A stretch of 64,000 bases of DNA, from the NCBI GenBank assembly GCA_035610365.1, contig CM069433.1:81502236-81566235 (forward strand). Direction: 5' to 3'. Both the position numbers and the translations under genes were made by a program. Shown piece by piece: positions 32,163 to 43,089 of this stretch. The notes below the pieces were generated by a model that saw nothing but the letters and a program-made list of their open reading frames with translations, ran no database searches and had not been told where the DNA came from. This DNA is from Aquatica leii. Its lineage: Eukaryota > Arthropoda > Insecta > Coleoptera > Lampyridae. Numbering within the stretch: position 1 is the stretch's first letter; each line of letters opens with the position of its first letter.

Positions 32163-32942
32163 TTAGATCAACACTTTAACTTTAGCCAGCTGGTCTTGGC
32201 TGAGGTTTTGGCATTTACTGGTAAGTATGTCCAAGAGATGTTGTGGACACTTCTTCGGCGACGTATCTTCGTTAGACTTCACGCATCTCACAATTTGAGA
32301 TACTGGCGTGCATTGACCAAGCACGGTCTTCTTTTTCAACGTTGCAGGATCTGAGTTGATGTTTAAGATCCTTACTGGCATCGTATTTTTTACTCGTACT
32401 AAAGTTCTGCTAACGAGTAGTACCTTTTCAACTAAGCGGCTCTCCATTGGTTCAATCGCGCGTATGTAGCCTTCCCGGAGATTTCCATCCAGGCGTGTCA
32501 TTACCACACTTTCACTCCTCGCAGGCAGAGTCACGTCTTCACTCAATAAGACTCGCACGGCTGCCTTCTCTGACGAATGACATGGAATTTCTTCATTGTC
32601 GATCTTCAGGACATCGTTCTTCATATCTAAATGGATTCCGTACTTCTTTATCACGTCCATTCCCAGGATAACTTCTTCCGTGATGTCGGCTACCAGTACT
32701 TGATGGTCAAGTACTCCATTTCTCAAACTAATGGTTACTTTGACTTGTCCGTGAGTAGGTATTTCTTCGCCCGTCCCCGTTCGAAGTCGTACTGTTACTG
32801 GTGATGTCTTCTCGTTTTCCAATAAGATGTCAGGACAAATGATGGTCTTCGTTGCTCCCGTGTCAACCAGTAACTGAACGTTTCTTGCATTGTTCTTGCC
32901 ATCGAGATAAATGCTATATAATTGCTCCCTAGGCGGTGCCAT
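32163..32942 (-). CDS. retropepsin-type protease segment of the Ty3/gypsy element
   Basis: A 259-codon open frame, the longest intact piece of the element. The aspartic protease active site reads LLVDTGATKTI at about residues 24-34. The second part of the fold has VILGMDVIKKYGI near residues 90-102. The following ~150 residues form the linker to the reverse transcriptase. The ATG at 32942 may be internal to the original polyprotein, since gag has been lost upstream. In active elements it matures the Gag-Pol polyprotein. Confidence 0.85.
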   Translation of the reverse strand: MAPPREQLYSIYLDGKNNARNVQLLVDTGATKTIICPDILLENEKTSPVTVRLRTGTGEEIPTHGQVKVTISLRNGVLDHQVLVADITEEVILGMDVIKKYGIHLDMKNDVLKIDNEEIPCHSSEKAAVRVLLSEDVTLPARSESVVMTRLDGNLREGYIRAIEPMESRLVEKVLLVSRTLVRVKNTMPVRILNINSDPATLKKKTVLGQCTPVSQIVRCVKSNEDTSPKKCPQHLLDILTSKCQNLSQDQLAKVKVLI

Positions 32943-32969
32943 TTGAATTGTAATCTCCGGAACCTGACT

Positions 32970-33960
32970 GGATTACTGTGCTTATAACTGTGATATATAA
33001 TTTTGTTAATCAACTTAAACAAGAGTATAATTTTGCTTAAATAAATTTAAATTCAAAAGAGATATCAATTTTATTCAAATATACTTACGTAACGAAAGTA
33101 CGCTATCTGCGTAACAATACAAAAAAATTTACTTGTTTTTGTCCAAGACTAGAAATATTTACACATCGCATATAGTTTTATAAAGTCCTCGCAATTTAAC
33201 TTTCGATGCACGTCATTAATGACGTAAAATTCATACCACCCTATTTATAGCAAAAATTAAATAAATACCGAATTGTCTTATGGAATTTTTTTTATCACGT
33301 TGTTGGTGTGCTTACTACAGTTGCAGCGTTGTTGACATCTGTCAAATTAAATTTGTGTTTTTTATGTCAAAGTGCTCATTGTTTTTTATAATTATTATAC
33401 AAAATTGTACTATTTTGAGCTTGAACGAGATAATGGTGGTTCATTGATATCAGTAAATGCTGTGCGAGAAGTACCCTTTTACTTAATATTTAAATTGTGG
33501 TAATACATACATATATTCTACAGTTATTTCTGTATGTACAACGGTTGCTAACAACGAGGTTCTTAGATCTCTTCAAAACGTAAGCGTAGTACAACTGTTA
33601 CGAATGTAGAAACATTTAATGAAAACGTAATACGCAATGTAATATTAAGAACGTACGAAAACAGTAAGTTTACATGATAATACCGACAACATGGTTGAAT
33701 AACTACGTCACTGACGTTAATGACGTACATCGAAAGTAAAATTGCGAGGACTATAGTTCATATTATTCACTAGTTGGTGCAGGTATCTATTCTGTCTATA
33801 TTTATATTTTACTAAGGACTTAAAAATCGGTAATAGTTTATTCAGTTATTTATTTTAACTTCCATATTAATAAAAATGTGTCACAATTTTTTTTTATATT
33901 AAACCTTGTTCGGAACTGACGTTACTCAGGGACCTCCAAATCAATTTTAATTTTGCGAAC
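32970..33960. repeat. second copy of the hAT tail (as 15290-15830), with a MITE inside
   Basis: Long stretches match 15290-15830, for example AAATAAATTTAAATT, TCCAAGACTAG, ACTAGTTGGTGCA and CATATTAATAAAAATGTGTCA. The matching ends near 33960. A 569-base element interrupts the copy at 33184-33752. The neighbouring gypsy element stops at the left edge of this copy. Confidence 0.85.
33184..33752. mobile_element. MITE with 36-base inverted repeats
   Basis: The left end AGTCCTCGCAATTTAACTTT and the right end (reverse complement AGTCCTCGCAATTTTACTTT) match over ~36 bases with two differences. The other hAT copy near 15530 has the uninterrupted sequence, which gives the empty site (TTTTTTATAGCTCAT). 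The flanks show a short ATA/TATA duplication. No coding capacity. Confidence 0.85.
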
Positions 33961-34696
33961 CATTATGCTAGGAGTACTTCAAGTGGAAACTAACAACTGT
34001 ATTTGCACCATCTTTGGCATGGTTGATCTCCTCAAATATCAGGACGTTCAGTAATAAGTAATAAACATCAGGCACTGGTCAAGTTCGAACTCAACAATAG
34101 AAACTCGAACGGCCAGGCTCAATAGACGAAATGAATCTGTTGTGAGTAAATCTTTTTCTATAAGTGAACGGATTGAATTGGTTCAGTAAAAAATCGAACT
34201 TTTCATAACTATTCATAATTAACCTTCAAAACAAAATATAATAATATATAAAGATTGGTACGTGAACATAGGTAGGTACCTAATATACATACATCACTAG
34301 TAGTCACGCGTCGATCGTGCTCGGTGAAATTTTGTGATGTTTTTACTGAGAGTGAACCTACTGGATCCGAAACTACTCTAAATAATTCAGTTAAAGGATA
34401 AAACTTTTTTTTTAAACAGCAGAACGATCTAACCTTAAATACTACTATAGTTGTTTATATTTAAAAAAATATTTACAATTAAAGGATTACATAAATACCA
34501 AAATTGCTTATCTTATTTGTAATCAGCTTTTATATTAGATATAATTAATAAATTAAGTTTATTGTAAACAAACTTGAACTGAACTTATTACAACTTTAAA
34601 GAAAACGGCCACAACCCATATAACACAAGTACGTAGTATTAAAAGGTATATAAGATAAACATGTACGCTTTGATAATATGTATGTACAGTGTACGT
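33961..34696. other. AT-rich intergenic DNA
   Basis: No coding similarity or repeat structure recognised. Confidence 0.4.
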
Positions 34697-34707
34697 ACAT
34701 TAAAGCA

Positions 34708-34760
34708 CGTACCCAATCAACAAGGAAACATTTTTGAAATGTTTTTTTCGACGTTTTACA
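34708..34760 (+). repeat. inverted terminal sequence, left copy
   Basis: TACCCAATCAACAAGGAAAC followed by ATTTTTGAAATGTTTTTTTC; its reverse complement is at 43872-43922. A TTAA lies 11 bases upstream. A piggyBac-type N-terminus begins 110 bases downstream, so this may be the end of that element. Confidence 0.7.
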
Positions 34761-34869
34761 AAAGATATATTTACATTTTTAAAAACATTGCAAAAACGTC
34801 TTAATGCTCAGAATTACGTTGCAAAGTTTGTAATACGAATGATTTTGACATAAATTGATTACAGCGCCA

Positions 34870-35150
34870 ATGTTCACAAGATCTTTAAAGATTTCTAGCG
34901 CGGAGATTACGGATGAAGATCGTGGCGAAGAAGATGAAATTTTACTAAATCAATTAGCAGCAAGTCAATTCAGCATGAAGCCGAAAGCAAAGAAGTAACA
35001 AGTAGTTTAGATTCAGATAGTATGGATGACATTCCTTTAACTTATTTTGTCAAAGGTAAGAAAGTTACGTACCAAAAACAGAAAAAAAGTGGTTAAATAA
35101 TTACGTCTGCATTACCTGAGTGGAGAATGGTAGTTAGATGCAATCGCGAT
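34870..35150 (+). pseudogene. piggyBac-type transposase N-terminus
   Basis: Starts with ATG at 34870 and gives an acidic leader (EITDEDRGEEDEILLNQLA). In a shifted frame it gives SSLDSDSMDDIPLTYFVKG, in the style of the acidic N-terminal region of piggyBac transposases, ending near LPEWR. It is cut at 35151, where another element starts. The matching C-terminal part is at 37110-37435 on the same strand. Confidence 0.55.
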
Positions 35151-37105
35151 CCTAATAGCACAAAGATTTTCAATGGATGTCTTTTCATGGACATCTGAAC
35201 GTTTTACGGACGTCCACAAAAGATCCAAAATAAATACTATTGACGTCCATAGTATGTTACTTTGGCACAGAGTTGTACATCTTAAAAACGTCCATAATGG
35301 ATCCAGCCCTATTTTTACCTTTCACACATTACAAAATTAGATACAAAAAATCATTAAAAAAGGCATTAATATATAATACAACAAAATACAACGATTTATA
35401 GAATGTATAATACAATGCAAGGCCAGAAAAAGAATTAAAAACATATAAATTTTTAAAAATTGGTTACACATTTCATGAAATAATCTTATAAACAACAATA
35501 GAAAAACAAAACTTAATAAATACTTTAAAAATGTTTTAAAAGTAAAATAACTATGAAAGAAAACTTATATTCCTTATTTAAAAATGGGAAACAAAATAAT
35601 AATAAAATAATTGAATTGTTACCACAAAATAATCTTGTAGCTCTTATTCTAATTCTTCCATTTATTTCACCTCTCTTACTTCTGAATTCCTGAGTCACGA
35701 CTTAATCTCGTCTTCTACTCTTATCTTGGTTGAATTTTTTGATAATGAATTTCACCACGTTTAAATTATAATAATAATTATTTAAAAATATGTCTTATCT
35801 AAAATTTGTATTTATAAAAACTAACTACACTTATTGTTTCGACTGTAGAATCTTAATTGTCAGTCACCATCAGGTAATAAATTGCAACCATTTAAATCTA
35901 CCTTAAAACTTCTATATTATTTGTTATAATCAGAATATAATTTTTCAAATGTGTTTGATGGCAGAGCCATCTCATAGTATAATTTACTATGTGCTTAAAA
36001 TTACCATCGTTTATAGCAATACAATATAATTTTTGTAATAAACAAAACATGCAGCTAATCGCTATTGAATCTAGTAACGCTTCTGACTTATTATAACTAC
36101 TTTTCTAGGTTCGATAAAATATAAGTGAGAATGTGTATATTTTAGATATAGTATTATTAGTCAATTTCACAGTGTCTTCTGACACCACTAATTTAATTTC
36201 GAATGAATTCTTTTCGTTTTATCATTAAAATCCTTTCTGCCATTTATTTACAAAAAAGCACAGATATCGCAAACCTTGCAACTATAGGAAGGCGTTAAAA
36301 ACAAACACAACATTATCTACGTAATATAATGAATAAGGTTTATTACGATTTGCAAAAATAAGAATGTATACATAAATAATCAAAAAATACAAATAACTAA
36401 TATTCTAGGTTAATATTAAAGGAGAATAGAGTCGTATGATAATTCACCAATTATTTCTATTTAACATTTGTCCATGAAATTCCTAGGAATTGCTTCCCTA
36501 CCTCTTCATCGCAGGAAGATGATGAATTAGCAACACTAATGACATACAAACACCCCCGGCTGTTGCTTCCTATTTATAGTTTTAGTAGTATGTAATAGTT
36601 TAGTTTAGTCCGAAATGATTGCAAACTGGAGGGTACATCTTTAATAAAAAAAAATTCTAGAGAAGAACAAAAATGAGTATTTGGGCGAATGTTTCAAACC
36701 GTTAAAAAAATGCTCAATAAACTCTGTCATAAGTTCACGACTATCTTTATTCCACCAGTAGTCCACTGTTGGCACCAGCATTGAGACGCGATGCTTTGGT
36801 TGTAAAGCTTTAATGTCGTGAATGACCGTAGCCAAAGTGGAACTTTCAGAAATTTAGCCAGACTTTTTAATTGAATACGGTCGAATTAAATAAATCATTC
36901 AATGATTATATAAACAATTTATATCGCGTGATCCATGGCAATTGTTTCACCACAATCTAATTAGTTGACGCACATTTAAAAAAACAAAACAAAATGATTA
37001 CTGGATTTTACCCGAGTTTTATAGCAGTTCACAGTTCAACAGCTTCTAAGATTATGACACGATTCGAGCTACGTTGCCACATTCTTTCAGATTTAAAAGT
37101 TAAGT
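35151..37105 (+). mobile_element. unnamed element E, left copy
   Basis: Begins CCTAATAGCACAAAG and shares a ~2 kb homology, in inverse orientation and with indels, with 47572-49763. The terminal 150 bases are full of GGACGTCC/GGACATCC-type words. A coding end on its - strand (36835-36641, HDIKALQPKHRVSMLVPTVDYW) is present only in this copy. It separates the two halves of a piggyBac-type gene, so it probably inserted there. Superfamily not recognised. Confidence 0.65.
36641..36835 (-). pseudogene. unrecognised coding fragment of element E
   Basis: About 60 codons, with HDIKALQPKHRVSMLVPTVD, WWNKDSRELMTEF and HFFNGLKHSPKYSF. A stop follows at once; further downstream (36560-36470) a reading VISVANSSSSCDEEV and FLGISWTNVK is shared with the right copy of the element. 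I do not recognise the family. Confidence 0.4.
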
Positions 37106-37109
37106 GGAG

Positions 37110-37435
37110 ATTTCACCTTTGGAAATGTGCATCCACAGTTTAAAAACAAGATTTTTTCAACAGTTTATCGCGTGTGCGATTCCCTGTCATCTCTAAAGAA
37201 GACTTACAGCAGACTAGACTCGCTATATAGGACTTCCATCCGAGGAAAAAAATGGTACTTTCCAGTTATAGCACACCGTTTGCATAAGCCAGTACAAAAT
37301 AGCTGGCATTTGCATCGCAATAGTGTAGGAAAGCGCAAACTCTTTGAATTTCAAAGACCAATTGCAGTGAAATACTGGAAACATTCAAAACATGTAAAAG
37401 AAGTCCTTCTAAATCAGTGGTTTCCAAAGTAGTCT
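37110..37435 (+). pseudogene. piggyBac-type transposase, C-terminal part
   Basis: The open frame contains SLYRTSIRGKKWYFPVIAHR, VQNSWHLHR and FQRPIAVKYW. These match the conserved end of piggyBac transposases (RGKKWYFPL..H..D..VQNAW.L.R, then FRR.IA..YL). The preceding GVD-type motif is missing. It lies directly behind element E, while the N-terminal part lies directly in front. Confidence 0.85.
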
Positions 37436-37490
37436 CTACGCACTTCCAGGGGTACCCAGGATCCTTCAGTAGATCTACGTTTATTTAAAT
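37421..37490. repeat. hAT-like terminus fragment
   Basis: CAGTGGTTTCCAAAGTAGTC followed by CCAGGGGTACCCAGGATCC resembles the ends of the ZBED5-like hAT group at 13115. No partner end was found. Confidence 0.45.
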
Positions 37491-38200
37491 TTAAGAATTA
37501 ACATCTATGTTTATATATTACAATTATTTGTTTTTTTGTTCCGATTACGTTGTATCTTATTTTGCTACTGTCCTTTTAAAAGAATACATATTTCTGACAA
37601 AATTAAAACAGATAGAAATAAAACTTTTTTTCCACTACTAGTTGTATACGCTTGCATTATTACGTATAATAGTAGGTCGTGAAGTTGTACTTTTTTAAGC
37701 GCAGGTAAATAATATTTCATTATTAACTAGTAGTTAATAATGAACATATTTACATTTTCTGATAATACTACAACAGTTTCAAAGAAAAAAAGTTTACGAA
37801 ACTGCGTACCAAGAGCAAGAGATTTTATTTAATGCTAATTTAAGTTTTTAAATCGTTCAATTAATAAATTAATTTGATTTTAAAAAGTAAGTTATTTGAA
37901 GTTCGCGCTTAATTAAATGTGAATATTATTGAGTTAAATATGTTTTAGATACAATCAATGCTTAAAATAATAATGTTTTTAAACAATTTAAACAACTTTA
38001 GCAATAAAAACTTACGTTATCTGTTTATTTTTGTGTTTTAAATCACAATTAAGAATTACGTCAAAATTAGTTCTATTAAACTAATGACAACTGTCAGAAT
38101 TACTTACTTGATTTTTAATTTAAAATTAATATCTTAAATTTTAAATTTGATTTAGTAACAGGTAGAACGGTTTTAATAATTCTAGTAGTGGAAAAAATTG

Positions 38201-38326
38201 TATATATATCACGGTTGAGAAGTTCAATATAACCTGCGCGATTTATATCCCTCGACGCTTCGCGCCTCGCGATATAATCTATCACTTAGGTTATAATGAT
38301 GCACTTCTCAACCTTGATATATAATA
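38201..38326. repeat. hairpin-forming inverted repeat
   Basis: Two arms of ~55 bases (TATATATCACGGTTGAGAAG...AATATAACCTGCG and its inverse CTTAGGTTATAATGATGCACTTCTCAACC) flank a GC-rich centre CCTCGACGCTTCGCGCCTCG. This is a long imperfect palindrome, typical of a small foldback MITE. Confidence 0.75.
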
Positions 38327-38415
38327 TACTATTTTGTGCTGCCAACATCGCAAACGTCAATATTCGTTCGTTAGTATAGTTACGTAATGGGCGAAAAAAG
38401 CTCTAGAGTGGCAAA

Positions 38416-38571
38416 ATGAAAACTAGGAATCCACATAAAAGTAAGTGTTTGTCGTGTCAAGGCCACTCCGATGTACCGTTAGATGGAATGGAGACGAGTA
38501 AAGTGCGCATGAGCGAAAGGAAGCGACAGAAGAAGGAGTATAGTTGTTGTAGAGATTGTAATGAGTAATGG
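38416..38571 (+). CDS. small Cys-rich ORF, doubtful
   Basis: A 51-codon frame with ATG at 38416. Its product has two CxxC-like pairs (KCLSCQGHS and SCCRDC) around a basic stretch (RMSERKRQKKEY). It lies in a relatively GC-rich patch 350 bases before the possible first exon of the Kazal gene and could instead be 5' leader of that gene. I do not recognise a family; it may be chance. Confidence 0.2.
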
Positions 38572-38783
38572 CGATATACGTGTGAAGTTAATTTTTATGT
38601 TTTTACGTTTAATAAACTCTTTTTGTATTGTTTAAAATAAAGGCCATCAAATGTTCAAAGTCAATTAATATATTAGAACGAATATGCGACAGGTGGAAAA
38701 CTCATTTAAAAAACCTTGAATTTCAGTTAAAATTGAAAAAATGATGTTAAAGTTAATGTCAAATTTGACAGATTTAGTAATAA

Positions 38784-39789
38784 ATGTGGTACCAACATTA
38801 TATTTCTGTTGTTTGTTTTTTATTTTTTCAAAAAAAAAGTAATTTTACAAAAGGCAACACAAAAAATGAGGTACATTACTCTTGTCGAAAGAATCACAGC
38901 ATAACTTACTCACATGCAACGCTCGGCCGTGCGGCCTCGCGTCGCATTAGCGTTCGTTATGTTATTCCTTACTTTCGACTTTTGTTACGGAAACTACTAT
39001 TATTAATAATTGTTTATAAACCCATTATAAACAAATATTATTAATCAAATGATCAATTTAAAAAAATAGTTTCGGCAATGTCTGGGTTAAAACAAAATAA
39101 ATCGTCTTATAACGCTTATTATTTTGCACGTATTTTAGAAAAAAACACCATTTGTAGTATTTAATTTTTTTTACTAACATTGTATTCATTATTTATAATG
39201 TTTTATTTCATGGAACGTTTTGTTTATTTGTTTTTTAGTACTATATGCGCCCATTTTTAATCTTAGATGTAAATTAGTATTTATAGGAATCTCCTTTGTA
39301 ACAAACGAAAGGCACTTTGGGCGAAGATTTCAAGATAGTTCCAATTCACGTTCTCTTGATTCTGATAGAATTATATTTCCAAACGAGGACTACAATTGGA
39401 ACAATGTCTATAGAGACAATCAAGGTATTTAATACAGCATTTATTTTAATTAATCGCACCAAAAAGTTTCTCCAAGTACAGCACGTCCGCGAAGTACAGC
39501 ACGTCCACGAAACACAGCTCGTCCTCGAACTTCTACCGTGCCCGCTCCAGGTATGGCAACAAGACAAAGTGCTTGTGAAGACAGATGTCAAATAACACCA
39601 CAATATAATCCAGTTTGTGGCAGCAACGACATGACTTATTCAAACCATGCTAGATTACTTTGCGCAAAACGCTGTGGAAGAAGTATGTATTCTTAACTAC
39701 AAAATAATGTTAATAATAATTTGTTTTTAGACGTAGATCTTGCTCACTATGGAGTATGTACGTCGTCGTTAGTACTACTACGTACTTAG
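38784..39789 (+). CDS. Kazal-type serine protease inhibitor, secreted, multi-exon
   Basis: The certain part is the exon pair ending at 39682 and 39731-39789. It encodes CEDRCQITPQYNPVCGSND, MTYSNHARLLCAKRCGR, then NVDLAHYGVC and a short tail, with TAG at 39787-39789. All six Kazal cysteines, the PVCGS and TYSN core are present. The intron splits the domain in phase 1 (GAAGAA|GTATGT; TTTTTAG|AC). Before the domain comes a Ser/Thr-Ala-Arg-Pro linker with repeats (STARPR, STARPR, NTARPR). A further upstream exon (about 39280-39424, GISFVTNERHFGRRFQD onward to YRDNQ) has a GGTATTT donor. A plausible signal-peptide exon is 38784-38838 (hydrophobic YISVVCFLFF); its phase fits an acceptor at TATTTATAG before 39290. 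Exons 1 and 2 are inferred. Kazal proteins block serine proteases outside the cell. The gene is boxed in by transposons on both sides. Confidence 0.75.
39470..39682 (+). CDS. Kazal exon (linker plus first five cysteines)
   Basis: The exact left boundary is unclear; a CTCCAAG at 39471-39477 could be the acceptor. Encodes the Arg-Pro rich repeats and the Kazal core up to CAKRCGR. Confidence 0.75.
39731..39789 (+). CDS. Kazal last exon
   Basis: Acceptor TTGTTTTTAG. Encodes the last Kazal residues with the sixth cysteine (DLAHYGVCTSS) and a hydrophobic tail LVLLRT. AATAAA signals follow at ~39895 and ~39938. Confidence 0.8.
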
Positions 39790-40489
39790 AAACAATTGTT
39801 TGCTCAAATTAAAACTTAGTCTATTGGAAACATTACATATTTAGAAGAACTAATTTTTATATATTTGTTGCTTGTCATCATTATTTTATGGTCAATAAAT
39901 TAGACTGCGTGTAAATAATCACCTGTATATTTAAGCAAATAAATTTTTTTATTCGTTTTTTAAATCTATGGAAACTAATGTTTATACAACAAGACTATAA
40001 ACATACTATAAATACGTATAGTAGGCGATTTACAGTGACTGATACTTGACATGTTAAACATATCTGCATGATTGAAATTCAATACATCATTATAATAAAA
40101 CCGCAATTGTGCACATAACACAATTTTTGCATCATCAGCAAAGAAACTTAACTGTAAAATACTAGAAGTACGGCGGGAAAAATAAGAGGTAGCTGTGACG
40201 TCATTCAGCATATAATTGATCGCAAACTTTTATGCATTACGTAGCACTTCAATAAGGATGGCCTACGAACCGGACTTTAGCTTGGTTCGGCCTAAAGCAT
40301 GATTTGATTTCGGGTCGGACTTCGGGTATGTTATATTTTCATTATATTGGACGAAGTTTTTCCGTTCGACTCGAAAAAATGAAGCAGATTAATCAAATAT
40401 GTGTTTAGTAGCCGTTGTGCAATAAATGTGATAATAATATGATCTATTGTTTTCAATATCTATTGCAACATTTTTTTTTTATTCTTCGC

Positions 40490-40820
40490 TTAGGAGGGAC
40501 AAGACAAACCACTTTATACTATTTATAAGGCAACGTTTTATGCTGCAAGTGAGCACTTTATCAGGCCCACAAATACGTGAATTTGTCAAGTGTTTGTTTA
40601 ACGTTTCATGTCCTTTGTTAATTTTAAGTTTTTGAGTATTGACGTTTTCATGTTTCATTTGTTTTTTGTTATTATTTATTAAATAGTTTAAGAATGTAGT
40701 TGCTTATGTTCGTAGTATGTTGGTTTGTGCCACTGTAACCTATTTGATGAAGTTCTTACTTGCAGCACGAAACGTTGCCTTATAAATAGTATAAAGTGGT
40801 TTGTCTTGTCTCACCTAAAA
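40490..40820. repeat. inverted pair of Penelope-type ends with hammerhead-like cores
   Basis: Arms of ~75 bases (GACAAGACAAACCACTTTAT...ATTTATAAGGCAACG...) face each other across ~180 bases. The right arm, on the + strand, reads TTGATGAAGTTCTTACTTGC then AGCACGAAACGTTGCC. This is the familiar CTGATGA...CGAAAC core seen in Penelope-like terminal repeats, with one base changed. The left arm is the inverse, with CTGATAA and AAAAC. Confidence 0.7.
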
Positions 40821-41019
40821 AAATTGCTGAAAATTGATCTAAAGCCAAAAATATAATGAACACTCGCCGCAACTGTATGTCCCATGTTCGAGCTGACCAA
40901 AGCCCGGGACGTAAGCTATCTTTAGCGAAATTATACATGTCAACATGTCGAGTTTTGGCGTAGAAAAAAAAATTAGGCTGAGCTTCGCGCCGGTTTTGAA
41001 ACTTTGAATTTGTACAGGC

Positions 41020-42208
41020 CAGAGCTGGGCAGTAGTTAACTACAAAGTAGTTAAGCTACTAATCTAACTACTTTATTGTTGACGTTAATTGTATTCTACA
41101 TATTCAAGTTACTTTAATTTCATAATGTAACTGTAGTTAGAATAAGTTACTTTTTTGGTGTAATTGTATTTAAAAAGTAGTTAGCTACCCTTTTTAACTA
41201 AAAATAGTTAAACTACTTTGATAATAGCTTAAACCTTTCTTTTACTAGTAATTAAACTACTTTATTAAGCGGCTTCAATTATATGGAATTGCAACAATTA
41301 TTCAGCTAGCTTACGTTGTAGTTTTGCAGGTAAAACGTGTCATTCAAGTGATAAACGCTAACGCAGAAATAAAACATGGATGTAAAGACTATTCAAAATT
41401 GTTGTAAATGCAGCAAACCTAAATTGTTTTCAAAATGTTAAATGCCACTGATCTAAGGCAAGTACAAAGTATTATTACAAATGAAGATTTTTTGATTTTT
41501 TGATGAACGTGGTTTGTCTAAAGTTACATATTTCTTTTGATACTGAGAATGAACATGCTCACAAAACCAGAAGAATAGAACTAGAACTGTTAAAACACCT
41601 GGAAGATAACAGGGATTCATATATATCTATGTAAGATGATGATAAGATTAATAAAAAAATGTTCATTGGACACAGTATAATTTTAATTTAATTTTAATCG
41701 GCGCTGTCGAGCGATTATTTTCGTTTTCCACTCATAAATTCGCCCAAAAGAAATGCGATGGCTGATGCTCTTTTGGAAAGTTAGTTTTATGAAAGGAAAT
41801 GAATATCGAATACCACAATCAGTTTATTACTTTAAGTTCTGTTTTTAAAGGTTTATTTTATTAATTTTTTTGAGAATTTGTAATAAAATACATGATAATA
41901 GGTTTTATTGTTTTCATTAGCAGGCGTGATTAATTTACTTTTGTCTTCTTTAATGTAATAATAATTCAGTGTCTATAGGTACTTATGTTTATATGACTAA
42001 AAGTGGTATAACATAAATCGTCTCAGAACTTTTTCTTCAAGTAGTTGAAAAAAATAACTTATATTTTAGAATACAACCGTTGAGTAGTTAGTAACCTAAC
42101 TACTTTTCTATTTATGGTAGTTAGTAGTTAGTAACTTACACTACTTTTAAAAAGTAGTAACTTTAGTTAGTAGTTAACTACTTTTACAAAGTAACTTGCC
42201 CAGCTCTG
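41020..42208 (+). mobile_element. hAT element with exact ends and perfect 8-bp target duplication
   Basis: Left end CAGAGCTGGGCAGTAG at 41020; right end (inverse) CAGAGCTGGGCAAGTTAC at 42208. The flanking 8 bases GTACAGGC occur on both sides (41012-41019 and 42209-42216), so the boundaries are certain. Subterminal regions are full of GTAGTTAACTAC-like words, likely transposase-binding repeats. A trace of the transposase dimerisation domain is at 41700-41790 (AVERLFSFS and FGKLVL). It is 1189 bases long and cannot encode a full transposase. Confidence 0.93.
41700..41790 (+). pseudogene. trace of hAT dimerisation domain
   Basis: Reading GAVERLFSFSTHKFAQKK, then FGKLVL, equals the 'VERLFS...R..L......LLFLK' signature of hAT C-termini. 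It lies inside the element with the exact 8-bp duplication. Confidence 0.75.
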
Positions 42209-42219
42209 GTACAGGCCCG

Positions 42220-43080
42220 AGTTTCTATCAAAGCCCGGTGCAGTTTGGCTTTATTCCATCTTTCAGTGTCGTGTTAGGAAATTATATGTTATTTACATTG
42301 ATTATAACTTAATCAGTAAAATACCAATTGGTTTTTTTTCGACCACGACACTGCCTTTGTTTTGCAACAAAATCAATTTACTTAGCAGCAGCACTTTAAA
42401 CTGTGTATTTATGTGCCACAAGTTTCAACTTATAAATTCTTGTCTTATATTGCGCCACTTTTAGTCTCATACCTTGCTATTCAATGCACACTCGTATATT
42501 ACTACTAGATGTTGACTTGTGTTGTGTGCAATTAGAATGAATTCATTCAAAATTAAAAAGAAATGAAAACAAAATTCAACTTATTCATTACATTCATTTA
42601 TAGCCGAGGGTATATTTTCGCCACTTTAATTTTGGCTTTAAAATATCGGTTAATTGTCTTTAATGGTAAATCACAAAATGTGGATTTAAGTATCAAAAAA
42701 ACAAAACACAATTCGCCGTAAAGACTGTAAAACTGGCTTTATGAAACTTGTGAACCGCTACATGAGCGAAAATGGAAGCATAGCTTTTTAAACTAACTTT
42801 TATCAAATCATTTCTTACTAAAGCGATAGCACACACTAAGTTAGCTCAAGGGTTCTTACAATATAATTAGGAGACGAGGATCGGCAGTCAACTAACTCAT
42901 CAGATTTTCAGATTTCATACATGTTTATTTGCTATTTCAATTATTTACAATTTATATAGTTTAATCCTAAGTGGTAACAAAGTTTGCTTAAATAGCCCTT
43001 TTGGATCGGCTTTCCACCTTCGAGTTTCCTCTTTGGTTTCAAACTTTTCCGCTGGGAACGTTTCATTCTAAAGTTTAATC
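42220..43080. other. intergenic, nothing certain
   Basis: Composition becomes more balanced from 42830 on and may already belong to the Jockey-type fragment that follows on the - strand. Confidence 0.35.
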
Positions 43081-43089
43081 TAGGATGAT

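Larger units (their letters stand above)
28800..32950 (-). mobile_element. Ty3/gypsy-type LTR retrotransposon, 5' end missing
   Basis: On the - strand the order is protease (32942), reverse transcriptase, RNase H, integrase with a GPY/F tail, then a macro-domain ORF (29540), a polypurine tract and a probable 3' LTR. Protease-RT-RH-IN order is that of the Ty3/gypsy (Metaviridae) group. The gag region and the 5' LTR are gone: homology stops just where a hAT fragment begins at ~32970. No env-like ORF was seen. Frameshifts and two small in-frame losses show that it is dead. Confidence 0.92.

Noticed and set aside
39346..39603. Ser/Thr/Cys-rich - strand ORF
   Set aside because: Antisense to the Kazal linker repeats; its odd composition is explained by that.
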